NCBI GenBank assembly: GCA_016873575.1
Contig: VGWY01000093.1
Coordinates: forward strand, 1-9,770
Source: Nitrospira sp.
GTDB taxonomy: Bacteria; Nitrospirota; Thermodesulfovibrionia; Thermodesulfovibrionales; SM23-35
DNA length: 9,770 nt
Direction of reading: 5' to 3'
Shown: positions 1-6,484 of the stretch, one piece after another
How positions within the stretch are numbered: position 1 is the stretch's first letter
Layout of the letters: the number at the start of each line of letters is the position of its first letter
Notes under the pieces: model-generated
What the model was told of the DNA's origin: nothing
Seen by the model: the letters and a program-made list of their open reading frames with translations, nothing else
The model's database searches: none
Position numbers and translations under genes: made by a program

Positions 1-511
1 GACCGAAGATGAAAAAACTTGCTGTAATGAAAATTATGACTGCAAGGGGCAATAACCATACTACACGTGAGCCATGAAAATAGGAATAGCCAAAAGGAAA
101 GGCAAGAATGCCCATTGCCATTAACACAGCAAACCCTATATATCTATCCATAAAAACAGATGCAAGAGAGAGACTGCCTTTTCCTGTCGCCTTATACAGA
201 TAGAATGCCTTAACAGCATCACCACCTATAAGACCCGGCAGGACAGTGTTAAAGAAAGAACCTATCATATAAAGAGAAACCAGTTTTCTAATGTCGTATT
301 CAAGGGGCAGGAGGAGTTTCCACCTCAACGTAGATATGAACTGTGCTGATATAAACAGGAATACAGCACATACAAAAGCGGTAAAGCTCATTCCCTTTAA
401 TGTTGTAGAGACTTGTTCAATCCCGGTTCTTGATAAAACTATATAGAGGAGTACAGAACTAATAGTGATCTTCAGGATAAGGAAAAATATCTTGTTAATT
501 TTAAGGGCCAA
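1..511 (-). CDS. Flippase-like UPF0104 / LPG-synthase-TM family membrane protein (N-terminal part; gene runs off the window)
   Basis: Integral inner-membrane protein of the YbhN / lysylphosphatidylglycerol-synthase TM family (flippase-like domain). The 170 codons seen hold several hydrophobic segments (about residues 7-27, 44-62, 78-98, 124-140 and 151-169). They also hold the family's hallmark stretch at residues 86-98, FFNTVLPGLIGGD, preceded by an RW pair at 63-64 and followed by MDRYIG at 122-127. Family members are usually about 300-330 aa, so roughly the second half is missing beyond position 1. The start is taken as TTG at 511-509. An in-frame TGA lies four codons upstream of it, no ATG is available before the first membrane segment, and AAGAAG lies just upstream as a weak ribosome site. 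It overlaps the end of the GT2 gene by 11 nt, indicating operon membership and translational coupling. The substrate is unknown; in this context a role in moving or handling a lipid-linked intermediate is plausible but not shown. Confidence 0.85.
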   Translation of the reverse strand, partial: MALKINKIFFLILKITISSVLLYIVLSRTGIEQVSTTLKGMSFTAFVCAVFLFISAQFISTLRWKLLLPLEYDIRKLVSLYMIGSFFNTVLPGLIGGDAVKAFYLYKATGKGSLSLASVFMDRYIGFAVLMAMGILAFPFGYSYFHGSRVVWLLPLAVIIFITASFFIFG

Positions 512-1439
512 GGATCTTCTTAATCACATAGATGGGTTTTTTCTGGCTTTCGTGATAGACCCTCACAAGCATCTCCCCTAAAAGACCCATCCCAATGAGT
601 TGAATCCCGACAATTATCATGAGGGCACCGAGTAAAAGGAGCGGTCTTCCACCGATGGGACGGCCAAAAAAGAGTTTATCTATGCTGAGGTACAGTGATA
701 TGAGAAAACCCAAAATGCCACTGAGCATGCCGACAGGCCCAAAAAATTGAATTGGTTTTGTTGAAAAGCTCTGAAGAAATTTTACTGTAATTAAATCTAA
801 AACAACTTTAATGGTTCGTGAAATACCATATTTTGAGCTTCCCCGCAGTCTCGGATGGTGGACAGTCTCAACCTCTGCAACCCTGACACCGTACCAGCTC
901 GCAACAGCAGGGATGAAGCGGTGCATCTCTCCATAGAGTTTCAGATTTTTTATGACATCCCTTCTGTATGCCTTGAGGGAGCATCCGTAATCATGGAGCT
1001 TCACGCCTGTCACATTACTGATAAGCCAGTTTGCCATAATAGATGGAAGCCTTCTCCTTAAAAATGGGTCTTTTCTCTTCTTTCTCCATCCGCTTACAAG
1101 GTCATTATCTTTTATTAGTTCAAGGAATTTTGGTATGTCAGCGGGGTCATTCTGGAGGTCACCATCCATTGTTACAATAACGTCCCCTCTTGCAAAATCA
1201 AATCCTGCTGCAAACGCTGCAGTCTGACCAAAATTGCGTCTCAGGCTCAGCACAACAATCCGGTTATCACTTGCCTGAACCTCCTCGAGGGCAGGAAGTG
1301 TTCTATCTGTACTGCCATCATCAACGAAGAGGATCTCATATTCCTTCCCAAGGGGATCGAGTGTCTCCTTTAATTTTTCATAAAGTATTTTTACATTCTC
1401 CTCTTCATTATAAAGAGGTATGACTACAGAAAGGGTCAT
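501..1439 (-). CDS. DPM1/ArnC/GtrB-type family 2 glycosyltransferase (polyprenyl-phosphate sugar synthase)
   Basis: A 312-residue GT2 enzyme predicted to transfer a sugar from a nucleotide-sugar to undecaprenyl (or similar) phosphate at the cytoplasmic face of the inner membrane. The GT-A fold is clear: VVIPLYNEE near residues 5-13, VDDGS at 39-43, the DxD metal/nucleotide site MDGD at 91-94 followed by LQNDP, and the acceptor-side block DYGCSLKAYRR at 150-160. RGSSKYG at 199-205 precedes two C-terminal membrane helices (about 232-252 and 268-290), the usual DPM1/GtrB layout and length. The ATG overlaps the upstream stop codon as TAATG, and GGGAG lies 6 nt before it, so it is coupled to the PAP2-GT39 gene. 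Family knowledge makes its product the likely donor for that GT39 enzyme. The sugar (glucose, mannose, aminoarabinose or another) cannot be told from sequence. Confidence 0.93.
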   Translation of the reverse strand: MTLSVVIPLYNEEENVKILYEKLKETLDPLGKEYEILFVDDGSTDRTLPALEEVQASDNRIVVLSLRRNFGQTAAFAAGFDFARGDVIVTMDGDLQNDPADIPKFLELIKDNDLVSGWRKKRKDPFLRRRLPSIMANWLISNVTGVKLHDYGCSLKAYRRDVIKNLKLYGEMHRFIPAVASWYGVRVAEVETVHHPRLRGSSKYGISRTIKVVLDLITVKFLQSFSTKPIQFFGPVGMLSGILGFLISLYLSIDKLFFGRPIGGRPLLLLGALMIIVGIQLIGMGLLGEMLVRVYHESQKKPIYVIKKILGP

Positions 1440-3544
1440 TAATATCTCCCTGTTTTTTCTTCCTTTATACCCTTAAAATCATAGCAAAGAATCAGAGAAT
1501 ATTCCCTGATCTTCTTATTCTGTTTATTATAAGCCGTAAAAGTCCTTTTCTCAACCTTTTCAAAGGCATTGGCAATTGCATCAGGTGTTGGCATGTCTCC
1601 TATTGTAACAAAGATTGCATCATAACGAAGAAGGCTACGAAATCCAGGCCACAGATCATACTGGTTCATCCTACGGCCAAGATTCATACAATATGTTATC
1701 GGATGCCCCTTTACATAGAACGCAAGTTCACTTGAAACCTGGTAGCTATCAGAAAATATGAATACAGAATTGTGTGCAGACATCTGCTCATATAACTTTG
1801 TAACCTCTACCCCAAGTGATTTCCATCCACGAAGCCTCAATGTTGGATCCTGCTTCGAGGGAAGATTGAGAATGGACGGAAAGTGTGCAATTGAAGTTAC
1901 CATTACTGATAGGATAACTGCAGTTACAATGAGCGTTTTTTTGAATCTGCCATCAGAAGAAAACTTCTTTATGGAAAATTCAGAAAAGGCAATGATGCCT
2001 GTTATATATCCTGGCAATGCCCAGTTTGCCTGTACTTTACCCTGAAGGCTTTTCAAGAGGAAAAAGACAACGATGGGAACTGAAAACCAGAAAAGAAACG
2101 CCCCCTCTCTTTCTCTTCTTCGTCTCCATAGAGAGACTGCCATGAGTATGAATAAAAGAGGGGTTATTATGCCAAGCTGTGAGCCGAAAAACTCAAAGAA
2201 ATTCTTTAAAGAGAGGTGAATACCTTCTGCTATGTTTGCGTGACCGGTAGTATGTCTGAATGTGACCCAGTCATAGTTTGCATTCCACAGTATCACAGGG
2301 CTGAATACGATAAGGCTGATAAGAAAAGCAACATAAGGTCCTTTTGAAAGCAACAACCTCCTATATTCCTTCGATACCAGTAATAAGAAAAAAGCACAGA
2401 GATAAAAGAAAGCCATAGTATATTTAGTGAGAAGGCCGATGCCGACGGAGATGCCGAGGAGAAGCCAAGAAACAAATCCCCCCATCCCCCCTTTACTAAA
2501 GGGGGGTAAGGGGGGATTTGAGTTCGGAGTTCGGAGTTCGGAGTCTGAATTTAGTTCTGCATTATTTGTTGAACGTTGAACGTTAAACGTTGAACGATAA
2601 AACAAGAATAGGGAGAGAATCCAGAAAAAGGCAAAAGGGGAATCTATAGTGAACAAAATGCTATAAGCAGAAAAAAGAGGAACTATCTGGAACACGATAG
2701 CTGAAAATAATCCTACGCGTTCATTATACAGCCTTTTCCCGAGCATATAAAGAATAATGCTGCTGAGTACAGAAAATATTACAGCCATGATTCTTATGCC
2801 GAAGGCATTATCTCCGAAGAGAACTGTGCCGATATATATAAGATAGGCGATCATCGGTCCCTTTGAGTAATAGCTCCAATCAAGCCTTCTCGACCATTCC
2901 CAGTAATGTGCCTCATCAGGACTTAAATCAAGATACCCATACTGGATGTAGTATATGCGGAAGAGACTGAGCGTCAGGAGGGAAACAAAGAGTACAGTAG
3001 TAGACGGTTTCTCCTTAAACCGTTCAGATGACCACTGGTATAAACCGATAACACATAGTGCTACAGCAACACCTAATATTGCTCCAACAAGGACATCCGA
3101 AGGATAATGTACACCGACAGAGATCCTTGAAACACCTACAAGGAATGCAACAAGGATAAAAATATATCTTAATCTTGTTTTGAATAAAATATAAAATGGT
3201 GTTGCAAAGGCAAAGGCATTTGCAGCATGGTTTGAAGGCATGGAAAAAGAACCACTACACCCAACAAGAAGATGGACACCATCAAGCACATTGCAGGGCC
3301 TTTGCCTTTCAAAAACGTGCTTTAGTGTATATGAACTCCAATCAGAAAGTGCTAAGGAAGCGAAAGCAATAACCAGAACGATGCATGCCTTTCTCTTGTC
3401 TTTCAAAAAATACAAGATGCAAAGTGGTGAAAAGAGAAGATAGGCATGACTGGTGATAAAGGGCATTATGCTGTCAAAAAGGCTGTTCTGTAAGGTATGA
3501 TTAATAGCGAAAAAGATAATTTTATCTATTTCAGAGAAGCTCAT
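1439..3544 (-). CDS. Fusion of PAP2 lipid phosphatase and GT39 (ArnT/PMT-like) membrane glycosyltransferase
   Basis: A 701-residue polytopic inner-membrane protein. Residues 1-175 are a complete PAP2 acid phosphatase: K75-x6-R82-P83, P103-S-N-H106 (PSNH where PSGH is commonest) and S139-R-x5-H146-x3-D150. From about 183 on it is a GT39/PMT_2 glycosyltransferase. The first outer loop carries D210-E211 in PDEAHYWEW and then YYSKGPMIAYL (225-235). Many membrane helices follow, KVQANWALPGY lies near 503-513, and a soluble tail starts at about 555. GT39 enzymes take sugar from polyprenyl phosphate on the periplasmic side; PAP2 enzymes remove phosphate from lipid pyrophosphates or lipid A. Residues about 317-357, between two helices, are encoded by repeats (2473-2595) and look inserted. 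It is first in a three-gene operon with the GT2 and flippase-like genes. No Shine-Dalgarno precedes the ATG, but a good promoter lies only about 13 nt upstream. Domain assignment is firm; the acceptor (lipid A, protein or other glycan) is not known. Confidence 0.9.
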   Translation of the reverse strand: MSFSEIDKIIFFAINHTLQNSLFDSIMPFITSHAYLLFSPLCILYFLKDKRKACIVLVIAFASLALSDWSSYTLKHVFERQRPCNVLDGVHLLVGCSGSFSMPSNHAANAFAFATPFYILFKTRLRYIFILVAFLVGVSRISVGVHYPSDVLVGAILGVAVALCVIGLYQWSSERFKEKPSTTVLFVSLLTLSLFRIYYIQYGYLDLSPDEAHYWEWSRRLDWSYYSKGPMIAYLIYIGTVLFGDNAFGIRIMAVIFSVLSSIILYMLGKRLYNERVGLFSAIVFQIVPLFSAYSILFTIDSPFAFFWILSLFLFYRSTFNVQRSTNNAELNSDSELRTPNSNPPLPPFSKGGMGGFVSWLLLGISVGIGLLTKYTMAFFYLCAFFLLLVSKEYRRLLLSKGPYVAFLISLIVFSPVILWNANYDWVTFRHTTGHANIAEGIHLSLKNFFEFFGSQLGIITPLLFILMAVSLWRRRREREGAFLFWFSVPIVVFFLLKSLQGKVQANWALPGYITGIIAFSEFSIKKFSSDGRFKKTLIVTAVILSVMVTSIAHFPSILNLPSKQDPTLRLRGWKSLGVEVTKLYEQMSAHNSVFIFSDSYQVSSELAFYVKGHPITYCMNLGRRMNQYDLWPGFRSLLRYDAIFVTIGDMPTPDAIANAFEKVEKRTFTAYNKQNKKIREYSLILCYDFKGIKEEKTGRY
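2473..2520. repeat. 48-bp near-perfect palindrome inside the PAP2-GT39 coding region
   Basis: The outer arms CAAATCCCCCC (2473-2483) and GGGGGGATTTG (2510-2520) are perfect 11-bp inverted repeats. The inner arms CCCCCCTTTA (2486-2495) and TAAAGGGGGG (2497-2506) are perfect 10-bp inverted repeats around a single C. Only AT against TAA separates the arm pairs. On the coding (minus) strand it is translated as NPPLPPFSKGGMGGF. From general knowledge, peptides of this kind recur in Nitrospirota and related genomes as products of dispersed palindromes. Copy number in this genome cannot be seen here. Confidence 0.9.
2520..2547. repeat. 7-bp tandem repeat GAGTTCG (3 perfect copies plus 1 variant)
   Basis: GAGTTCG occurs at 2520-2526, 2527-2533 and 2534-2540, followed by the variant GAGTCTG at 2541-2547. 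The repeat starts on the last base of the adjacent palindrome. On the coding strand it yields SDSELRTPNS. Because a 7-bp unit shifts frame with each copy, copy-number change by one would break the gene. Confidence 0.9.
2568..2595. repeat. 7-bp tandem repeat GTTGAAC (4 copies, one variant)
   Basis: GTTGAAC occurs at 2568-2574, 2575-2581 and 2589-2595, with the variant GTTAAAC at 2582-2588. It is translated on the minus strand as roughly TFNVQRSTN within the PAP2-GT39 protein. It lies 20 bp from the GAGTTCG array, so two unrelated heptamer arrays and a palindrome sit within 123 bp. Confidence 0.9.
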
Positions 3545-3556
3545 TGATTAGTGACA

Positions 3557-3586
3557 ATTATCAATTATTCATGTTCGACAGGTCAA
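3557..3586 (-). promoter_or_regulatory. Sigma70-like promoter for the PAP2-GT39 / GT2 / flippase operon
   Basis: Read on the minus strand, TTGACC (3586-3581) and GATAAT (3562-3557) each match the consensus at 5 of 6 positions with an 18-bp spacer. The start point would fall near 3550, leaving a leader of only about 6 nt before the ATG at 3544. That fits the absence of a Shine-Dalgarno there. The motif match is seen directly; activity is inferred. Confidence 0.5.
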
Positions 3587-3673
3587 GTCCTTTAATTGAA
3601 GAACTTCGTGATCCAAGCTTGCTAAAATGTTATATATTTCTATTACCAAATCAATATAGAATATCGCTATAGC

Positions 3674-3973
3674 ATGGAAGAAATAGAAGAATTAATTAAG
3701 TATCATGGTCTTGAAGAGGACTCGGAGCATGTTATTATTCCGTTTATAGACAAAAATGGTCGATGGAAACGATGTTTTTTGCTGAAAAGAAGATTTATTA
3801 GGATTGTATATTCAGAGGGGCATTTTGTTGATTATCCTCTTTCAGATGTGATCAAGGCGACAATAAAATATCCGGAGCTTTTGTTGAGTGAGGCGCTCTA
3901 TTTGATGTATAAAGAATCGAACGTTGATACGCCAGATGTCCGTTCAAATACAAAAGAATGTGTTGAGCAGTAA
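3674..3973 (+). CDS. Small hypothetical protein, 99 aa
   Basis: I do not recognise this family. The product is a soluble, charged protein without signal peptide or membrane segment. An acidic N-terminus (MEEIEELIKYHGLEEDSE) precedes a basic, probably beta-rich core, KNGRWKRCFLLKRRFIR at about 27-43. A hydrophobic, probably helical stretch (SDVIKATIKYPELLLSEALYLMY, about 57-79) follows, then a polar tail. Codon use looks natural and no competing frame is convincing here. No clear Shine-Dalgarno precedes the ATG. It ends 17 nt before the lipoprotein gene on the same strand and may be cotranscribed with it. It is divergent from the glycosylation operon across a 129-nt gap. No function is proposed. 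Confidence 0.6.
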   Translation: MEEIEELIKYHGLEEDSEHVIIPFIDKNGRWKRCFLLKRRFIRIVYSEGHFVDYPLSDVIKATIKYPELLLSEALYLMYKESNVDTPDVRSNTKECVEQ

Positions 3974-3990
3974 TGTGCTAAAATAGGGCA

Positions 3991-4689
3991 ATGTTACTCA
4001 TGAACAAGTTCAATAAAATTGCATTCTTTATACTCATCTTTGTCACGAGCTGCACCACGACCAATCTTTCAACCGTGCCCAGCTCTTCAGCACCTCCTCC
4101 TTCAGCACCAAATTTTTTACTATTAGGTATGTGCGCTATTGTGCCACCATATTTATCAATCGTTAATGCACACACAGGGGAAAGGATAGATGCAGAAGAC
4201 CTTTCAGATTTTTCCAAACGATTACAAATTACAACTCATGCCCTGTTCGTTGAAAAAGGAGTTCGATTGACTTCTATTGAAAACTGTATTGAACATTGGG
4301 AGAGGAATGACTTCCGCCATACCATGGATCCGTTTCTGCAAGGTAAGATGAATCTTGAACAATTACATCCTCCTGATGTTTTTACTTGTATCGATTACGC
4401 AGAGCTTGACCTTATTGTATTTGTTGATATGAAAGCACTCTATACCAGCAGAAGAGGCAGAAGTATGGTGCCGATATGGGGTACAGACGGACGGAGGTTT
4501 TATTTTGAGAGAATCCACCCACGTGATAAATATTCAGTTATTATTGATGTAAGGATCGTTGATTTAAAAAACCGCAAGGTTGTCTGGGAGAATAGGATCT
4601 TCAAAAAAGCAAACATTGAATCTGAAACAATCCTCACAAATCTGCTTACAGAACTTCTTGATCCCATACAAGGAAAAGTAAGGTACTAA
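3991..4689 (+). CDS. Probable envelope lipoprotein of unknown function
   Basis: The N-terminus NKFNKIAFFILIFVTSC is a lipoprotein signal: basic n-region, hydrophobic core and lipobox V-T-S-C. The lipidated cysteine would be residue 21 from the ATG at 3991 or residue 18 from the ATG at 4000. The second start gives the more usual signal length, and neither has a decisive ribosome site. After the cysteine comes a Ser/Thr/Pro-rich linker (about 22-40) and then a roughly 190-residue periplasmic domain. Near the end, VIIDVRIVDLKNRKVVWENRIFK resembles the closing strands of several small lipoprotein families (for example DUF4136-like or TolB/CsgG-like folds), but I cannot assign one. Cysteines at about residues 46, 98 and 132 could pair if exported. 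It lies 17 nt after the 99-aa gene and 69 nt before a secreted LolA-fold gene, a small plus-strand envelope cluster. Confidence 0.75.
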   Translation: MLLMNKFNKIAFFILIFVTSCTTTNLSTVPSSSAPPPSAPNFLLLGMCAIVPPYLSIVNAHTGERIDAEDLSDFSKRLQITTHALFVEKGVRLTSIENCIEHWERNDFRHTMDPFLQGKMNLEQLHPPDVFTCIDYAELDLIVFVDMKALYTSRRGRSMVPIWGTDGRRFYFERIHPRDKYSVIIDVRIVDLKNRKVVWENRIFKKANIESETILTNLLTELLDPIQGKVRY

Positions 4690-4691
4690 GG

Positions 4692-4725
4692 GAAGCATTA
4701 TCCCGACTTTTAGTCGGAGAGCTTC
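4692..4725. repeat. Stem-loop in the lipoprotein / LolA-fold gene spacer
   Basis: CCGACT (4703-4708), loop TTT, AGTCGG (4712-4717) form a perfect 6-bp stem. GAAGC (4692-4696) and GCTTC (4721-4725) can extend it outside an internal loop. There is no T-run directly after it, so it is not a standard intrinsic terminator. It may be a weak terminator, an mRNA-stabilising hairpin or a dispersed palindrome. Confidence 0.6.
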
Positions 4726-4758
4726 ACTTATACATTTAAAATTTGAAGATAATCAACC

Positions 4759-5520
4759 ATGACAGGTAAAAGAGCCGATCCAGAAAGTATTCGTAATATT
4801 TTTTTAAAAAACCTTTTTATGCCTTTTATTCTCTCCCTCCTTTTGATTTCTCAGGGTTATGCCGAAAATACTGCAAACAGTGAGCAGGACATCATTCAAA
4901 AGATTATAGATGCTTACGGTGGGAAAGCAATGCTGTCAAAGGTTATTTCCATATCAGCAGAAGGGAACATCATGAAAATTATCCCTGAAGATGATGGCAC
5001 GTACTACCGGTACATGAAAAGGGATAGGAAATTATTCGTTGATATCAAATATACACGATCAGAAGAAGTTCGGATAATGAATGGGAAGAAAGGGTATAGA
5101 GGAAACAGAGAACTTGTTGAAGAGGTGAAAGGCCCTTCCTATGATGCCATGGTGTATCAGTATAATCAATTAGATATACCTTTTGGGTTCGTAGATGGAA
5201 CATTGAAAGCAGCAGACATTCGAAAGGACAGTGTAAATGGTACCGAAATGACAATTCTTAAGCTTAAAGATCAACATGGATATGAGATCGAGGTTTATAT
5301 CAGTACAGAAGATTCCCTCATTCTAAAAGCGATCGGATATTTTCAATTCGGGACAAGTAAGAGAAGCCTCCGTACAGAATTTTCAGAATTCAGAATGGTT
5401 GAGGGAATACTCCTTCCTTTCAGAATCGTCAATTATGCCAATGATATCAAACTCAGTGAGACGGAAATCACGAAATACCTGATAAACCCAAAAATAGATG
5501 ACTCGATCTTTAAGCCTTAA
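4759..5520 (+). CDS. Secreted LolA-like / outer-membrane lipoprotein-sorting-type protein
   Basis: A 253-residue predicted periplasmic protein. Residues 1-35 form a signal peptide: basic n-region with R12 and K17, hydrophobic core 20-32, and cleavage after GYA at 33-35. The mature part begins with an amphipathic helix and the pattern IIDAYGGKAMLSKVISISAEGNI (about 46-68). This pattern is typical of LolA-fold (COG2834-like) proteins, in which a 'G.G...L..I.S....G' opening is followed by antiparallel strands. The rest alternates short strands (RKLFVDIKY, ELVEEVKG, GTEMTILKLKD, YEIEVYIST, SLRTEFSEF) and ends in LPFRIVNY...SETEITKYLINPKIDDSIFKP, as in the family. Such folds bind lipid or lipoprotein acyl chains in a hydrophobic cleft. 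The exact ligand is unknown, and sequence similarity to true LolA is only architectural. The Shine-Dalgarno is weak (GAAG about 11 nt upstream). It converges with the amidase gene, 25 nt away. Confidence 0.7.
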   Translation: MTGKRADPESIRNIFLKNLFMPFILSLLLISQGYAENTANSEQDIIQKIIDAYGGKAMLSKVISISAEGNIMKIIPEDDGTYYRYMKRDRKLFVDIKYTRSEEVRIMNGKKGYRGNRELVEEVKGPSYDAMVYQYNQLDIPFGFVDGTLKAADIRKDSVNGTEMTILKLKDQHGYEIEVYISTEDSLILKAIGYFQFGTSKRSLRTEFSEFRMVEGILLPFRIVNYANDIKLSETEITKYLINPKIDDSIFKP

Positions 5521-5545
5521 CCTTCTCATCCCTTTGAGCTTTCTT

Positions 5546-6328
5546 TCAAGAAAGTAGGTCAATAAATCGTATATCCTGAAGAAAACCAAACCGCGAACGG
5601 ACTTCATCTGCATCACGGGGATTGAACTCGCCAATAATCATTTCTTCTGTTTCAGTGCCGGCACAGATATTGTTGCCCAATGGATCGTATATCCGGGATG
5701 CCCCTGGATAGTGGATACCGTTCCCGTCTGCCCCCGTACGGTTTACACCAATGATAAAACACTGGTTTTCTATTGCGCGTGCCCTGAGTAATGCCTCCCA
5801 ATGGTCTTTCCGTGAAGTCGGCCAATTCGCAATGACAAAGATTGCCTGCACCTTTTTTGTAACCTTTCTGAAGACTTCAGGAAACCGTAAGTCATAGCAG
5901 ATAAAGATACTCGATAGCATTCCATCAACCGTGAATGTAACGATATCATTCCCGGCAATGTAGTACTGATCTTCCTTTGCAAAGGAAAACGGGTGTAGTT
6001 TGGTGAATGTTGCAATTACATTCCCTTCGGTATCGTAAACTACAGCTATATTTCTGCCTTTCTCGTTGTTCATTTCCCATATAGGAAATCCTGCTATGAT
6101 ATTTATCCGATACTCTTTTGCCATCTGGGATAAAAAGGATGCTGTTTCTCCATTTTCAGGCTCTCCGATTCTAAAGATATTCATTGAAAAACCGGTATTG
6201 AACATTTCAGGCAGAACAACAATATTGCAACCATGTTCAGAGGCATTTTGTATGAATGTTCCAGCCCTCTTGTAATTTTCCTTTTTGTCTTCCCATTGAA
6301 TGTTCATTTGAATCAGGGCTATTTTCAT
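5546..6328 (-). CDS. Carbon-nitrogen hydrolase (nitrilase superfamily), omega-amidase / YafV / MtnU-like
   Basis: A 260-residue cytoplasmic amidase, full family length. The nitrilase catalytic triad is present: E41 in LPEMFNTGF, K110 in TKLHPFSF and C144 in CYDLRFPE. The block NWPTSRKDHWEALLRARAIENQ (169-190), then GVNRTGADGNGIHYPGAS, is characteristic of the omega-amidase/YafV branch. That branch hydrolyses 2-oxoglutaramate or 2-oxosuccinamate, and in MtnU-type members serves methionine salvage. The reaction here is inferred from the branch; no pathway partner is adjacent. GAGG lies 5 nt before the ATG. The gene is divergent from the SprT-like gene and probably has its own promoter with a perfect TATAAT box at 6388-6383. 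Confidence 0.9.
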   Translation of the reverse strand: MKIALIQMNIQWEDKKENYKRAGTFIQNASEHGCNIVVLPEMFNTGFSMNIFRIGEPENGETASFLSQMAKEYRINIIAGFPIWEMNNEKGRNIAVVYDTEGNVIATFTKLHPFSFAKEDQYYIAGNDIVTFTVDGMLSSIFICYDLRFPEVFRKVTKKVQAIFVIANWPTSRKDHWEALLRARAIENQCFIIGVNRTGADGNGIHYPGASRIYDPLGNNICAGTETEEMIIGEFNPRDADEVRSRFGFLQDIRFIDLLS

Positions 6329-6382
6329 GTCTACCTCACTTTGCTCTTGATAGATATTGAATGATTCAGATCTCTTTTCTGT

Positions 6383-6413
6383 ATTATACCGATGCTTACC
6401 TATCTCGTGTCAG
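6383..6413 (-). promoter_or_regulatory. Candidate promoter for the amidase gene
   Basis: Minus-strand CTGACA (6413-6408, 5 of 6 to consensus) and a perfect TATAAT (6388-6383) are separated by 19 bp, slightly long. The predicted start near 6376 would leave a leader of about 48 nt before the ATG at 6328. Confidence 0.45.
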
Positions 6414-6436
6414 AATTGCTCTTATCCAGACTATTA

Positions 6437-6464
6437 TTGTTTTTTCTTTCAAACGGTTTAATAT
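6437..6464 (+). promoter_or_regulatory. Candidate promoter for the SprT-like protease gene
   Basis: TTGTTT (6437-6442) and TAATAT (6459-6464), spaced by 16 bp, are modest matches in a very AT-rich stretch. A start near 6471 would place AAGGA (6475-6479) in a short leader and agrees with translation from 6485 rather than from 6392. Confidence 0.3.
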
Positions 6465-6474
6465 ATAACGAATT

Positions 6475-6479
6475 AAGGA
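6475..6479 (+). promoter_or_regulatory. Shine-Dalgarno AAGGA that decides the protease start
   Basis: AAGGA lies 5 nt before the ATG at 6485. The in-frame ATG at 6392 has no such site, and the 31 residues it would add are low-complexity and hydrophobic. Confidence 0.75.
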
Positions 6480-6484
6480 TAATT

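Noticed and set aside
855..1061. Plus-strand open frames inside the GT2 and PAP2-GT39 genes (also 1190-1423, 1758-2045, 3240-3443)
   Set aside because: All lie antisense to genes with clear motifs and show no recognisable protein features.
2473..2520. Palindrome as an insertion sequence or intrinsic terminator
   Set aside because: It encodes no transposase, has no obvious target duplication, is only 48 bp, and sits in the middle of an open gene.
2568..2595. CRISPR-like or direct-repeat array reading of the heptamer repeats
   Set aside because: The units are 7 bp and contiguous with no spacers, so they are tandem microrepeats, not a CRISPR array.
5539..5554. Hairpin CTTTCTT/AAGAAAG between the LolA-fold and amidase genes as a bidirectional terminator
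   Set aside because: The loop would be only 2 nt, the stem is AT-rich, it overlaps the amidase stop codon, and no T-tract is convincing.
6392..6484. Upstream in-frame extension of the SprT-like protein with a hydrophobic, signal-like segment
   Set aside because: AAGGA is placed correctly for the ATG at 6485 and a promoter-like motif lies inside the extension. The extra 31 residues are low-complexity, and SprT-like proteins are cytoplasmic.
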